A stretch of DNA of 64,000 bases from Lachnospiraceae bacterium (GCA_024403275.1 JAKSSD010000001.1:62001-126000), one strand, 5' to 3'; counted from the stretch's first letter, positions 9,012 to 18,506 are shown. The notes: generated by a model not told the origin, from the sequence alone. Numbers and translations: made by a program.

Positions 9012-9284
9012 ATGAAAAAGACAATTATTACTGTAGTAGGCAAAGACGGAGTTGGTATTATTGCCAAGGTTTGTACATACCTTGCTGATAATGACATTAA
9101 CATTGAAGATATTTCACAGACAATCGTTAGTGGATTCTTTAATATGATGATGATTACTGATATGAGCAAATCAAAGATACCATTTGCTGATGTTTCTGAT
9201 GAACTTGCTAAATTAGGTGAGGAAATTGGTGTTGTTATTAAGTGTCAGAAAGAAGAAATTTTTGACTCAATGCATAGAATTTAA
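9012..9284 (+). CDS. ACT domain protein (UPF0237)
   Basis: Ninety residues, almost all one ACT domain: [20 protein letters not shown] begins the beta-alpha-beta unit, followed by [22 protein letters not shown] 9012 lies five bases after AAGGAG; a GTG at 9006 overlaps the ribosome site and is unlikely to be used. The UPF0237 group is almost always encoded just before a DUF711 protein, as here (17 bp gap). ACT domains bind small ligands, often amino acids, so a regulatory or ligand-sensing subunit for its neighbour is a reasonable guess. No enzyme activity is expected. Confidence 0.92.
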   Translation: MKKTIITVVGKDGVGIIAKVCTYLADNDINIEDISQTIVSGFFNMMMITDMSKSKIPFADVSDELAKLGEEIGVVIKCQKEEIFDSMHRI

Positions 9285-9301
9285 GGAAAGAGAATAAAAA
9301 G

Positions 9302-10666
9302 ATGATTAATATTTCTGAAGTAGTAGAAACTAATCAGATGATTGAGAAAGAAAATCTTGATGTAAGAACAATTACAATGGGTATTTCTCTTCTTGACTGT
9401 ATTGATTCTGATATAGAAGTAGTTAAAAAGAAAATTCATGATAAGATTTATAATTATGCTAAGGACCTTGTAAAAACAGGTCAGGATATTGAAAAGGAAT
9501 TTGGTATTCCAATCGTTAATAAGAGAATTTCAGTTACACCTATAGCTTTAGTTGGTGGTGCTTGTTGTAAGAAACCATCTGATTTCGCGCAAATCGCTAT
9601 AGCTTTGGATAATGTTGCAAAAGAAGTTGGAGTTAACTTCCTTGGTGGTTATTCAGCGCTTGTATCAAAGGGTATGACTCCTGCAGAAGAAATGCTTATC
9701 AGATCAATTCCAGAAGCATTATCCAAGACAGAGAGAGTTTGTTCATCTATAAATCTCGGCTCAACAAAGACAGGTATCAATATGGATGCTGTTAAGCTTA
9801 TGGGTGAGATTATTAAAGAAACTGCTGAACTTACAAAGGAAGATGATTCACTTGGATGTGCTAAATTAGTTGTATTTTGTAATGCTCCTGATGATAATCC
9901 ATTTATGGCTGGTGCTTTCCATGGTGTTACTGAAGCTGACTGTGTTGTTCATGTTGGTGTATCAGGTCCTGGTGTTGTAAAAACTGCATTAGAGAAGGTT
10001 AGAGGTGAGAACTTCGAAATCCTTTGTGAAACAATTAAGAAAACTGCATTTAAGGTTACCAGAGTAGGACAGTTAGTTGCTAAAGAAGCATCTAAACGTT
10101 TAAATGTACCTTTTGGTATTATTGACTTATCACTTGCTCCAACTCCAGCTATTGGTGATTCAGTTGCTGATATTTTATGTGAAATTGGACTTGAATATGC
10201 AGGTGCTCCTGGTACAACTGCTGCTCTTGCAATGCTTAATGATCAGGTTAAAAAGGGTGGTGTAATGGCTTCCTCATATGTAGGTGGACTTAGTGGTGCA
10301 TTTATTCCTGTATCAGAAGATCAGGGTATGATTGATGCAGTAGAAGCTAATGCTCTCACTATCGAGAAACTTGAAGCTATGACTTGTGTTTGTTCAGTAG
10401 GTCTTGATATGATTGCTATTCCTGGTGATACTAAGGCTACAACAATTTCAGGTATTATTGCAGATGAACTCGCTATTGGTATGGTTAACCAGAAGACTAC
10501 AGCTGTTCGTATTATTCCTGTTATTGGAAAGGGTGTTGGTGAGACAGTAGAATTTGGTGGACTTCTTGGTCATGCACCAATTATGCCGGTAAATACATTC
10601 TCATGTGATGCATTTATTAATAGAGGCGGTAGAATTCCTGCACCTATCCATTCATTTAAGAATTAA
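9302..10666 (+). CDS. PFL family protein (UPF0210/DUF711)
   Basis: A 454-residue member of the DUF711/UPF0210 family, which has a fold related to pyruvate formate-lyase and class III ribonucleotide reductase barrels but no known reaction. The N-terminus reads [13 protein letters not shown]; a conserved block [15 protein letters not shown] and the glycine-rich [13 protein letters not shown] are present. The C-terminal glycyl-radical loop of true PFL enzymes is not visible; the end reads [21 protein letters not shown]. It pairs with the ACT protein upstream and ends the operon at a strong terminator. Length and conservation look normal for the family. Confidence 0.92.
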   Translation: MINISEVVETNQMIEKENLDVRTITMGISLLDCIDSDIEVVKKKIHDKIYNYAKDLVKTGQDIEKEFGIPIVNKRISVTPIALVGGACCKKPSDFAQIAIALDNVAKEVGVNFLGGYSALVSKGMTPAEEMLIRSIPEALSKTERVCSSINLGSTKTGINMDAVKLMGEIIKETAELTKEDDSLGCAKLVVFCNAPDDNPFMAGAFHGVTEADCVVHVGVSGPGVVKTALEKVRGENFEILCETIKKTAFKVTRVGQLVAKEASKRLNVPFGIIDLSLAPTPAIGDSVADILCEIGLEYAGAPGTTAALAMLNDQVKKGGVMASSYVGGLSGAFIPVSEDQGMIDAVEANALTIEKLEAMTCVCSVGLDMIAIPGDTKATTISGIIADELAIGMVNQKTTAVRIIPVIGKGVGETVEFGGLLGHAPIMPVNTFSCDAFINRGGRIPAPIHSFKN

Positions 10667-10687
10667 TTATAATTTATATATTGATAT

Positions 10688-10720
10688 CAAAAAAAACTCC
10701 GGAATAACCGGAGTTTTTTG
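10688..10720. terminator. Bidirectional intrinsic terminator
   Basis: The stem ACTCCGG / CCGGAGT is extended by flanking A and T tracts (10691-10702 and 10708-10719) around a 5-base loop AATAA. It lies between the convergent DUF711 and tmcAL genes and can serve both. Confidence 0.93.
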
Positions 10721-10732
10721 ATTGAATAATAT

Positions 10733-11971
10733 TTAATTTACAATAATAATTTCTCTTGCGAATTCAGATACAGTTGGTGTCTGGAATTTCTCAGTAACAA
10801 TTGTATCGTAGATATGAGCTGCCTGAATATCGGTTTCTAACATATCCATTCCGATTGGTGAAAGCTGATTTCTGGCATCAGCAAGCTTTGAAATGATTGG
10901 AATAGATGATGAATTCTTAATTGCAGATAAGAGTTCACTGGAAGATTTCTTAAATCCTAACATTCTTGCATAGAAGATATAATCGTTATCTTTAAACTTT
11001 TGCATTGAATCTTTCTTAATATTTAAGAGAATATGAAGAAGATTTCTAGCAACTCTGGCATATGTAATATCTTTACTCTTAAGTAAATCACAAAATTGAG
11101 AGTAAGAAACATATTTGTTTAAGTTTTTCAAAATCTTATCAGAAAAGTCTGCTGATATATCAACATATTCTTCATATCCTTTACCTTCATCAAGAAGAAG
11201 TTTGTATTTAAGAATAGAAGAGATATCTTCATTTAAGATTGGAAAAGTCTTTTCATATTTATCTTCTAAAATCTTATATACCTGGTAAGGTACCTGAGAC
11301 TTAATCATCTCTAAATTATTATTTTCTTCTAAAGATGTTCTTATTGATAATGCAGAACTAATTGGATTATCAATCATTCTATCATGATATCCAGAACCAA
11401 TTCTTAAATTGGTTACAGGTATAATGTTAGCATTAAATTGTTTAATGGCACGAATATATTCAAAACCTAAAATATTATTAGGTGATTCCATTGCTTCAAC
11501 GTGCATATATGAGTTTGGAATTGATTCTTCTATAGCTCTAACTCTTGCCATAGGGTAGGACATACCTTCTCTAACCTTAGAATGAATTAAGTTTGATATT
11601 TCCTCTTTATGATCAATTAACAAATCAGCAATATCCGTAAGAATCTTAATATCTCCACATTCACTACCAAAAGCAAGATAATCAACAACGCCAAGCTTCT
11701 TAAGAAGATTTACCGCACCAGATGCAAAATATTCAGCGCTGGAAGAAGAGTAATATAAAGGCAATTCGATAACTAAATCAGCTCCAGCATTTAAAGCCAT
11801 CTGAGTTCTTTCATATTTATCGATAATAGCTGGAACACCACGCTGAGTGAAATTACCACTCATTACAACGATAATATAATCTGCTCCTGTAAGCTGCTTT
11901 GCTCTTTTAATTTGAAATTCATGACCATTATGTAATGGATTATATTCGGCAATTATGGCTGTAACTTTCAT
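10733..11971 (-). CDS. tmcAL: tRNA(Met) cytidine acetate ligase (TmcAL/YlbM)
   Basis: The 412-residue protein starts with IIAEYNPLHNGHEF, a nucleotidyltransferase HxGH-type motif at residues 14-17, then VVMSGNFTQRGVPAIIDKYERT, which marks the TmcAL family. In Bacillus this enzyme activates acetate with ATP and acetylates the wobble C34 of elongator tRNA-Met (ac4C), improving AUA/AUG discrimination. The C-terminal helical region (RVARNLLHILL and following residues) fits tRNA binding. It is the second gene of a two-gene leftward operon, 2 bp after the DUF1292 gene, and ends at the shared terminator at 10688-10720. Confidence 0.93.
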   Translation of the reverse strand: MKVTAIIAEYNPLHNGHEFQIKRAKQLTGADYIIVVMSGNFTQRGVPAIIDKYERTQMALNAGADLVIELPLYYSSSSAEYFASGAVNLLKKLGVVDYLAFGSECGDIKILTDIADLLIDHKEEISNLIHSKVREGMSYPMARVRAIEESIPNSYMHVEAMESPNNILGFEYIRAIKQFNANIIPVTNLRIGSGYHDRMIDNPISSALSIRTSLEENNNLEMIKSQVPYQVYKILEDKYEKTFPILNEDISSILKYKLLLDEGKGYEEYVDISADFSDKILKNLNKYVSYSQFCDLLKSKDITYARVARNLLHILLNIKKDSMQKFKDNDYIFYARMLGFKKSSSELLSAIKNSSSIPIISKLADARNQLSPIGMDMLETDIQAAHIYDTIVTEKFQTPTVSEFAREIIIVN

Positions 11972-11973
11972 AT

Positions 11974-12294
11974 TTATTCCTCAATAATTTCATCAAATTC
12001 CTGTGTATCAAGGTATTCATCAAAAGCGTCTGCAACTGCTTCGTATACTTCATCGTCATCGATAACAATCAATTCTGGCTCTTCGTTAGGATCGTCAGGG
12101 TTTTCATTAAGACCATAAAACCAAATCTGGCCATATAAATCATCATCTTCATCAACGATTGGTTCAAGAACGATATAATCCTGACCATCAACTTCTAAAA
12201 CTGTTACAACAGCGCATTCTATAGTAGTATTATCGTCGATTTGAATATCGACAGTCATTTCTTCTTCAGGAAATTCATTGTAATTCTTTGACAT
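11974..12294 (-). CDS. DUF1292 acidic protein (YrzB-like)
   Basis: A 106-residue, very acidic protein. The block TIECAVVTVLEVDGQDYIVLEPI followed by a run of Asp residues is the core of DUF1292. The C-terminal ~35 residues form an acidic tail rich in Asp and Glu. Its function is unknown; in many Firmicutes a DUF1292 gene sits near the yrrK-yrzL genes, but here it precedes tmcAL. The minus-strand start is preceded by AAAGGAGGAA, one of the strongest ribosome sites in the window, so high expression is likely. Confidence 0.88.
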   Translation of the reverse strand: MSKNYNEFPEEEMTVDIQIDDNTTIECAVVTVLEVDGQDYIVLEPIVDEDDDLYGQIWFYGLNENPDDPNEEPELIVIDDDEVYEAVADAFDEYLDTQEFDEIIEE

Positions 12295-12322
12295 AAAAAT
12301 TCCTCCTTTACAAATATAATCT

Positions 12323-12350
12323 ATTTTATCATACTTTAAAAAATTTACAA
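12323..12350 (-). promoter_or_regulatory. Probable promoter of DUF1292-tmcAL
   Basis: On the minus strand TTGTAA (12345-12350) and TAAAAT (12323-12328) are 16 bp apart and lie about 30 bp before the DUF1292 start. The intergenic region is shared with a divergent promoter to the right. Confidence 0.5.
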
Positions 12351-12357
12351 ATAAGTT

Positions 12358-12363
12358 TATAAT
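12358..12363 (+). promoter_or_regulatory. -10 element for the membrane protein/GH13-like/trpS operon
   Basis: A perfect TATAAT lies 30 bp before the ATG at 12394. The matching -35 region (TTAAAA at 17 bp) is poor, so only the -10 is firm. It is divergent from the DUF1292 promoter. Confidence 0.5.
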
Positions 12364-12393
12364 AAATGTATATGTTCAAAAGGAGCAGTGATT

Positions 12394-12816
12394 ATGGGCG
12401 AATTAGAATTTAAAGAATATATAAAAAAATTAACTGTTTGGATGTATGTTAGTTTTGGAGTTTGGATTTTTATTATTTGTATTCAGTTTATTATTGGTAC
12501 AACAACACTTTTATTTGGATATGGATTTACAACTTTACTTCTTATGATTTACAACATTGTTGGTAGTATTAAATATTTTAAAAATATTCAAATCATAAGC
12601 AAGTTCTCTACAAAGGAAGATGCCAGACAATTAGTTAAATATTTCGAGAAAACAATTACACCATGCTGGATATTTATGTTTTTAAATCTTATTTTTGGTG
12701 GTTTTATCGGTTTCGTAGGAAATCTTATAGATTTAATAATTGCTTATAATGTTAGAGGTAATAAAGGAATGTTATTAATGCCATCTAATGATGATGTGAC
12801 AATAATTGAAGAATAA
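12394..12816 (+). CDS. Small multi-pass membrane protein, unknown function
   Basis: I choose ATG 12394 (8 bp after AGGAG) over the in-frame GTG at 12388, which is too close to the ribosome site. The product is 140 residues. Hydrophobic segments at about 15-36, 39-60, 89-108 and 105-122 suggest three or four membrane passes, with a short basic cytosolic loop (KYFKNIQIISKF) and a hydrophilic acidic tail. I recognise no family. It is the first gene of an operon with the GH13-like protein 12 bp downstream and trpS after that. Confidence 0.7.
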   Translation: MGELEFKEYIKKLTVWMYVSFGVWIFIICIQFIIGTTTLLFGYGFTTLLLMIYNIVGSIKYFKNIQIISKFSTKEDARQLVKYFEKTITPCWIFMFLNLIFGGFIGFVGNLIDLIIAYNVRGNKGMLLMPSNDDVTIIEE

Positions 12817-12828
12817 TTTGAGGTTTTA

Positions 12829-14667
12829 ATGGCAGATTTTTATATTAGAAAAGGAACTGGATTTCCTCTTGGTGTAGTTATTAAGGGCGATTCAATTCAG
12901 TTTACTATTGATACTAAAACTAAAGATAACAAAATTTTAATTTATCATAAAAATAAGCTTGAGATTACTATTCCTTTTGGTGAAGCTGTTTATGGTAATA
13001 TTTATTCATTAATAATTGAAGGCTTTAATCTTGATGAGATTTCTTATTCTTATCTTGGCGATAACGAAGAATTGCCAGATAAATATGCATATCAGGTTCT
13101 TGGAAATGAGATGTATGGTATTAAGGATGATACTTATAAACTTACCTATAAACCAGTAACTCATTATTGGTATAATTGGGATTATGATGAAAGACCTCAT
13201 ATTGATTTCAAAGATTCTATTATTTATCTCTTACATGTTCGAGGATTTACATCTCATAAAAGTAGTCATGTAAAAGATAAAGGAACATTTGAAGGTATTC
13301 TTGAAAAACTTGATCATCTTAAAAATCTTGGAATAAATACATTGGAACTTATGCCAGTATATGAATTTGAGGAATATGAATTTCCTTCAAAGAAAATGCA
13401 AGAACTCTCAAAGGTAACTGGAGAGAGCGTTAGTGGTAAAATTAATTACTGGGGCTATAAAGAGGGTTTCTATTATGCACCCAAGTCCTCTTATTCAGCA
13501 ATTAATGATCCAATAATTTCATTTAAGAATCTTGTAAAAGAACTTCATAAAAATGGAATTGAATTAATTCTTCAGATGTATTTTCCAGATACGGTTAAGC
13601 AAAATCTGATTGTTGATGTTTTAAAATTCTGGGTTGTTAATTATCATGTAGATGGATTTCATTTAAAAGGAAATAAGATTCCGGTATCTTTTATTGCTAA
13701 TGATCCATTTTTTACAGATACTAAGATTTTGCATGATTATATACCTGAAAATGAAATTTATGATTATACAGAGAAGCCTGAATACAAGAATTTAGCTGTT
13801 TATTCAGATTCTTATATGTATACAGTCAGAAAAGCTTTAAAGGGTGACGAAGGATTGATGAGAGATTTATCTCATCTTATTAAGGATGTCCCTGGTAAAA
13901 GTGGTTTAATTAATTTTGTTACTAATTATTATGGCTTTACTTTGAATGATTTGTTTTCTTATGATAGAAAACATAATGAAGATAATGGTGAGCAAAATAC
14001 TGATGGCTGTGATTATAATTTTTCATGGAATTGCGGAGTTGAAGGTAAAACTAAAAAGCCTGCAATATTAAATCTTCGTAAGAGATTAATAAAAAATGCT
14101 TTATTTACTCTTTTTACATCCAAAGGAACTCCACTTATTTTGGCAGGAGATGAATTATGCAATTCTCAAAAAGGAAACAATAATCCTTATTGTCAGGATA
14201 ATGAAATTTCTTATGTTGAATGGAATAATTCTTCATTCACAAATGATATATATGAATTCACACAAAAACTTATTGCTTTTAGAAAATCAGAATTGAATCC
14301 TATAATTCAAAAAGATTTTAGTATGCTTGATACAAATAAGATTGGTTTTCCTGATTTATCTTTCCATAGTGATGAGGCTTGGAAATCAGATTTTGCCAGT
14401 TATAATAGACATTTAGGCATTCTGTATTCTGATTATAATAGTGAATCAGAAGAAGCTATTCTTTACTATTTTGCATATAATTTCTATTGGGAAGCAATTA
14501 ATTTTTCATTGCCTAATTTGCCAAATGATGTAGAATGGAATATAAAGTTTTCTACAGGTTCTATTTCAAAACCTGATAAAAAGAATAATGATTATGAACT
14601 GGAAAGCAGATCTTGTGCTGTTTTCACAGCTCGTTTTAATAAAAACAAATTTACAGATAGGAGCTAA
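12829..14667 (+). CDS. GH13 glycogen-debranching-like protein, catalytic residues replaced (probable pseudoenzyme)
   Basis: This 612-residue protein follows the GlgX/isoamylase pattern of glycoside hydrolase family 13: LLHVRGFTSH; NYWGYKEGFYYAPKSSYS; VDGFHLKG (275-281); GFTLNDLFSYDRKHNEDNGE; DYNFSWNCGVEG; and GTPLILAGDE. Yet the three acidic residues needed for catalysis are not conserved. The nucleophile Asp of DGFRFD aligns with Lys280, the acid/base Glu with Asp303, and the stabilising Asp of HDG with Tyr368, where the local sequence is VTNYYG. The region I motif normally ending in NH is LQMYFPDT. The frame is uninterrupted and codon use matches its neighbours, so it is not a decayed gene. 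It may bind rather than cut glucans. GAGG precedes the ATG. Confidence 0.85.
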   Translation: MADFYIRKGTGFPLGVVIKGDSIQFTIDTKTKDNKILIYHKNKLEITIPFGEAVYGNIYSLIIEGFNLDEISYSYLGDNEELPDKYAYQVLGNEMYGIKDDTYKLTYKPVTHYWYNWDYDERPHIDFKDSIIYLLHVRGFTSHKSSHVKDKGTFEGILEKLDHLKNLGINTLELMPVYEFEEYEFPSKKMQELSKVTGESVSGKINYWGYKEGFYYAPKSSYSAINDPIISFKNLVKELHKNGIELILQMYFPDTVKQNLIVDVLKFWVVNYHVDGFHLKGNKIPVSFIANDPFFTDTKILHDYIPENEIYDYTEKPEYKNLAVYSDSYMYTVRKALKGDEGLMRDLSHLIKDVPGKSGLINFVTNYYGFTLNDLFSYDRKHNEDNGEQNTDGCDYNFSWNCGVEGKTKKPAILNLRKRLIKNALFTLFTSKGTPLILAGDELCNSQKGNNNPYCQDNEISYVEWNNSSFTNDIYEFTQKLIAFRKSELNPIIQKDFSMLDTNKIGFPDLSFHSDEAWKSDFASYNRHLGILYSDYNSESEEAILYYFAYNFYWEAINFSLPNLPNDVEWNIKFSTGSISKPDKKNNDYELESRSCAVFTARFNKNKFTDRS

Positions 14668-14673
14668 TCAATA

Positions 14674-15678
14674 ATGGCAGACGAGAAAAAAGTATTATTT
14701 TCCGGTATGCAGGCTACAGGAAACCTGACACTTGGTAATTATTTAGGAGCATTAAAGAACTGGGTTGATTTATCAGATAGTTATGAATGCTTTTATTCTG
14801 TAGTTGATCTTCATTCAATTACAGTTAGACAAAATCCTGCAGAATTCAGACAGAAGGCTAAGAATCTTTTAGCACTTTATATTGCAGCAGGACTTGATCC
14901 TACAAAGAATTGTATTTATTATCAGTCACATGTATCTGGACATGCTGAATTATCATGGATTTTATCTTGCTTCACATATATGGGTGAATTAAATAGAATG
15001 ACACAGTTTAAAGATAAATCTGCAAAGCATGCTGACAATATCAATGCTGGTCTTTATACATATCCAGTTCTTATGGCTGCAGATATTCTGTTATATCAGA
15101 CAAATGTTGTTCCTGTAGGTAAAGATCAGCTTCAGCATCTTGAACTTACAAGAGATATCGCTCAAAGATTTAATGCAATCTATGGCGATGTGTTCCAGAT
15201 TCCTGAACCATTTATTGGTAAAGCAGGAGCTAAGATTATGTCTCTTCAGGATCCATTAAAGAAGATGTCTAAATCAGATGAAAATCCTAATGCATCTATT
15301 TATCTTACTGATGATAAAGATACAATTATTAGAAAGTTTAAACGTGCTGTAACTGATTCTGAAGCTAATATCTGTTATAGAGAAGAACAGCCAGGCGTTT
15401 CTAATCTTATTGAGATTTATTCTGCTTGTACAGGTAAATCAATTGATGATGCTGTTGCTGAATTTGCAGGTAAGGGTTATGGTGATCTTAAACTTGCTGT
15501 AGGTGAGACAGTAGCAGATATGCTTGCTCCATTACAGACAAGACATGCTGAGATTCTTAGTGATAAAGCTTATCTTGATGGTATTGTTAAAGAAAACGCT
15601 GAAAAGGCTCAGTATTTCGCTAATAAGACTCTTCGCAAGGTTCAAAAGAAAGTTGGCTTTAACGAGAAGATTAGATAA
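14674..15678 (+). CDS. trpS: Tryptophan--tRNA ligase
   Basis: A 334-residue class Ic aminoacyl-tRNA synthetase that charges tRNA-Trp. The HIGH-equivalent motif TGNLTLGN is at residues 15-22 and the KMSKS loop (KKMSKSDENP) at 197-201. The region GKDQLQHLELTRDIA is the usual tryptophan-binding segment. Length matches the bacterial TrpRS-I family. It lies 6 bp after the GH13-like gene and overlaps nothing. No T-box leader is present, because the gene is internal to an operon; a terminator follows at 15706-15739. Confidence 0.97.
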   Translation: MADEKKVLFSGMQATGNLTLGNYLGALKNWVDLSDSYECFYSVVDLHSITVRQNPAEFRQKAKNLLALYIAAGLDPTKNCIYYQSHVSGHAELSWILSCFTYMGELNRMTQFKDKSAKHADNINAGLYTYPVLMAADILLYQTNVVPVGKDQLQHLELTRDIAQRFNAIYGDVFQIPEPFIGKAGAKIMSLQDPLKKMSKSDENPNASIYLTDDKDTIIRKFKRAVTDSEANICYREEQPGVSNLIEIYSACTGKSIDDAVAEFAGKGYGDLKLAVGETVADMLAPLQTRHAEILSDKAYLDGIVKENAEKAQYFANKTLRKVQKKVGFNEKIR

Positions 15679-15701
15679 TTTTATTAATATTAATTTCATA
15701 A

Positions 15702-15740
15702 ACAAAAAAATAACCATTGCTTAAACAATGGTTATTTTTA
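15702..15740. terminator. Bidirectional intrinsic terminator
   Basis: A 14-bp inverted repeat (AAAAATAACCATTG, 15706-15719, with its complement at 15726-15739) encloses a 6-base loop. A and T tracts on both sides let it act for trpS (plus strand) and potD (minus strand). Confidence 0.9.
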
Positions 15741-15757
15741 TTTGTATATATAAATAT

Positions 15758-16810
15758 TTACTCTGATTTAACTTCTTTCCAAAGGTTGTTATATAATTCG
15801 TCGCCTTCTTCACCAAGATAGTGGTAAGTTTCAAGATTATTATACTTGGATAAATCTGGGAAAGCAGCTTCTGATGATTTAATATCTTCATCATCAATTA
15901 AATCCCAGGCAGCTGTATTAGGTGTTCCATAAGTAATATAATCAAAGTTCTTTAAAGCAATATCTGGTCTGCAAAGGAAGTTAATAAATTTCTCTGCATT
16001 TTCTTTATTCTTTGAATTCTTTAATACAACCCAGGAATCAATCCATACATTAGTTCCTTCCTCAGGAATAACATAAATGAGCTTTTCATTTTCTCTCTGA
16101 GTATATAAAGCTTCACCTGAATAAATAACACCGATAGCAGCTTCATTACCAATCATTTTATCTCTAACCTGATCAACTACATACGCCTGTACAAGTGGCT
16201 TTTGTTCTAAAAGACAATCTTTTGCAATTTTGAGTTCATCAGGATCTACAGAGTTCATTGAGAATCCGTTTAATTTCTGAGCAACCATAAATGCATCTCT
16301 TACAGAGTTTTGCATAAGAATCTGATTTTTATATTTCTCATCCCAAAGCTGAGACCATTTAGTAATAGGTTCATCAACTTTATCTGTGTTGTAAAGAATT
16401 CCTACAGTTCCCCAGCAGTAAGGTACTGAATACTTGTTTCCTGGGTCGAATTCTTCACTTGTTAAGTAGAATTGCTCACCAATATTTGTTGAATTAGGAA
16501 TATTATCCCAGTTAAGCTCAGCCAATAAGTCGTTTTCAATCATTTTCTGAATCATATAATCAGAAGGACATACAACATCGTACTGTACAGCGTTTGCTTC
16601 TACTTTAGGATACATCATTTCGTTAGTTTCGAATTCATCGTAAATAACCTGAATTTTGTATTCCTCTTCGAACATTTTTATAACGTCAGGATCGATATAT
16701 TCACCCCAGTTATAGACGTAAACTTCACCGTTTTCATAAGTCTTGCCACAACCAAATAAAGGCAGTATCGTAAGCGTTGCAAGTAGGCCAAATAAAAACA
16801 ATTTTCTCAA
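15758..16810 (-). CDS. potD: Spermidine/putrescine ABC transporter, substrate-binding lipoprotein
   Basis: PotD captures polyamines outside the cell and delivers them to PotBC. The 350-residue protein has a signal peptide ending in a lipobox PLFGC with Cys21, followed by VYVYNWGEYIDPDVIKMFEEE, the family start. Further family blocks are VVCPSDYMIQKM, PYCWGTVGILYNTDKV and the ligand-site Trp in VWIDSWVVLK. The only in-frame start near the ribosome site is a TTG, 13 bases after AGGAGG, which is a longer spacing than usual. It is the last gene of potABCD and is separated from potC by 89 bp containing a terminator-like hairpin. Confidence 0.95.
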   Translation of the reverse strand: MRKLFLFGLLATLTILPLFGCGKTYENGEVYVYNWGEYIDPDVIKMFEEEYKIQVIYDEFETNEMMYPKVEANAVQYDVVCPSDYMIQKMIENDLLAELNWDNIPNSTNIGEQFYLTSEEFDPGNKYSVPYCWGTVGILYNTDKVDEPITKWSQLWDEKYKNQILMQNSVRDAFMVAQKLNGFSMNSVDPDELKIAKDCLLEQKPLVQAYVVDQVRDKMIGNEAAIGVIYSGEALYTQRENEKLIYVIPEEGTNVWIDSWVVLKNSKNKENAEKFINFLCRPDIALKNFDYITYGTPNTAAWDLIDDEDIKSSEAAFPDLSKYNNLETYHYLGEEGDELYNNLWKEVKSE

Positions 16811-16838
16811 TTACTTTCTTTTTCCTCCTAAAATAAAA

Positions 16839-16868
16839 AGATTTTGACACTTGAAAATGTCAAAATCT
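16839..16868 (-). terminator. Terminator-like hairpin between potC and potD
   Basis: The 11-bp inverted repeat AGATTTTGACA / TGTCAAAATCT surrounds an 8-base loop and, on the minus strand, is followed by TTTTTATTTT. This looks like a weak intrinsic terminator or an mRNA-stabilising processing hairpin inside the operon. The potD ribosome site lies just beyond it. Confidence 0.6.
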
Positions 16869-16899
16869 AATATATCATAAATTAAATCAATTTCAATAT

Positions 16900-17685
16900 T
16901 TATTTTTTAATGGCTTTTTCTTTATTACCATTAGGGATTACATTTATTAAAATAAGTAATATTAAAACTGTAATAAAAATGATTGATGATAAAGCATACA
17001 TTTTAGGATCGATGCCTTTTCTAACCTGTGAATAAATCTTGGTTGAGAGAGTATCTACACCTGCTCCTTTAGTGAAGTGAGTAATAATAAAATCATCAAT
17101 ACTCATTGTAAACGCCATAAGTAAGCCTGAAAAAACTCCAGGTAAAATATCGGGAAATACAACCTTGAAAAATGCTTTAAGTGGACTAGCTCCCAAATCC
17201 ATTGCTGCTTCATAGGTTGAAATGTTGATTTTCTTTATTCTTGGCATAACGCTTAAGATTACATAAGGAATGTTAAAAGATATATGAGCAAGAAGAATTG
17301 TCATAAATCCAAATTTAACCTTAAAGAAGATAAAGAGAAGCATCAATGAAATACCAGTTACAATTTCTGCATTTAACATAGGAATATTTGTTATTCCCAT
17401 TAACACAGTCCTGGTGCCTTTTCTGAAATTATTTATAGCTAAAGCGGCTATGGTTCCAATAATTGTTGCTACTACAGACGAAATTAAGGCAATTAGAAGA
17501 GTATTTAACAAAGCTTCCATAATAGATGAATCTGATAAAAGATTGGTATACCACTGTAAAGTGAAACCTCCCCATTTAGCTCTTGACTTGGATGAATTAA
17601 AAGATAAAACAAATAATACAACCATAGGAGAGTAGAGGAAAATAAATATTAATGCAATGTATAACTTTTTAAGAAAATTAGCCAT
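16900..17685 (-). CDS. potC: Spermidine/putrescine ABC transporter permease PotC
   Basis: A 261-residue inner-membrane permease with six predicted membrane segments (first at about 8-30). The conserved EAA loop that docks on the ATPase reads YEAAMDLGASPLKAFFKVVFPDILPG at about 153-178. The C-terminus is short and basic (NGNKEKAIKK). PotC pairs with PotB to form the channel. Its ATG shares one base with the potB stop, so the two are translationally coupled. Confidence 0.96.
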   Translation of the reverse strand: MANFLKKLYIALIFIFLYSPMVVLFVLSFNSSKSRAKWGGFTLQWYTNLLSDSSIMEALLNTLLIALISSVVATIIGTIAALAINNFRKGTRTVLMGITNIPMLNAEIVTGISLMLLFIFFKVKFGFMTILLAHISFNIPYVILSVMPRIKKINISTYEAAMDLGASPLKAFFKVVFPDILPGVFSGLLMAFTMSIDDFIITHFTKGAGVDTLSTKIYSQVRKGIDPKMYALSSIIFITVLILLILINVIPNGNKEKAIKK

Positions 17686-18506
17686 TAGAATGTATTACCC
17701 TCCCCATCTTTATCAAATATTGCACTTATTAACATTGAAATAACGATGAATATCATTAATACAATTGATAAACCTGAACCAAGATGCCAGTTTGAATTAA
17801 GTGTAAATTCCTGTTCGATAACATTACCTATAAGAAGAATTTTACTTCCACCAAGCAAATCTGAAATAACGAATGTTGTAAGTGCTGGAACAAATACCAT
17901 AGTAATACCAGAGATAATTCCAGGTACACTTAATGGTAAAGTGATTTTACAAAAAGTCTGAATTTCGTTAGCGCCTAAATCTCTTGAAGCATTTAATAAA
18001 TTTCCATCGATTTTACAAAGTACATTATAAATAGGTAAAACCATAAAAGGTAAGAAGTTATAAATCATACCTAAAATAATTGCATATGGAGTATTTATAA
18101 TATTTATTGATGGCAATTTAACTAATGAAAGAACAGTATTAATAATTCCTTCGTTTTCAAGTAAAGTCTGCCATGCAAGAGTTCTTAATAAGAAATTCAT
18201 CCACATAGGAAGAATGAAAATAAGAATCATCATTTTATCGTTACCTTTTTTGAATGAGGAAAGAATCATTGCCAAAGGATATGAAATTAACAAACAGATG
18301 ATTGTACTTATTAAAGATAACAAAAGTGCAATAAGCAATGATTTAATATGGATAGGTTGAAAAATAGCTAAAACATTACTTATTGTAAAATGTGAATTTT
18401 TATCAGTTAATCCAAAATAAAATACCATTAATAATGGAATGATAATGAAACCAATGGCCCAAATAATATATGGAAGAGAGAGCCATTTAATAAATTTACT
18501 CTTCAA
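17685..18506 (-). CDS. potB: Spermidine/putrescine ABC transporter permease PotB
   Basis: A 273-residue permease with six membrane segments. The EAA-type loop is [25 protein letters not shown], in the expected place in the second half. The N-terminus [20 protein letters not shown] is typical of PotB. It overlaps the end of potA by 11 bp and shares the stop/start junction with potC, so potA, potB and potC should be made in balanced amounts from one transcript. Confidence 0.96.
   Translation of the reverse strand: MKSKFIKWLSLPYIIWAIGFIIIPLLMVFYFGLTDKNSHFTISNVLAIFQPIHIKSLLIALLLSLISTIICLLISYPLAMILSSFKKGNDKMMILIFILPMWMNFLLRTLAWQTLLENEGIINTVLSLVKLPSINIINTPYAIILGMIYNFLPFMVLPIYNVLCKIDGNLLNASRDLGANEIQTFCKITLPLSVPGIISGITMVFVPALTTFVISDLLGGSKILLIGNVIEQEFTLNSNWHLGSGLSIVLMIFIVISMLISAIFDKDGEGNTF

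Noticed and set aside
12829..14667. GH13-like gene as a decaying pseudogene
   Set aside because: The frame is uninterrupted over 612 codons, has a ribosome site, and structural motifs outside the catalytic residues are kept, which favours a maintained non-catalytic protein.
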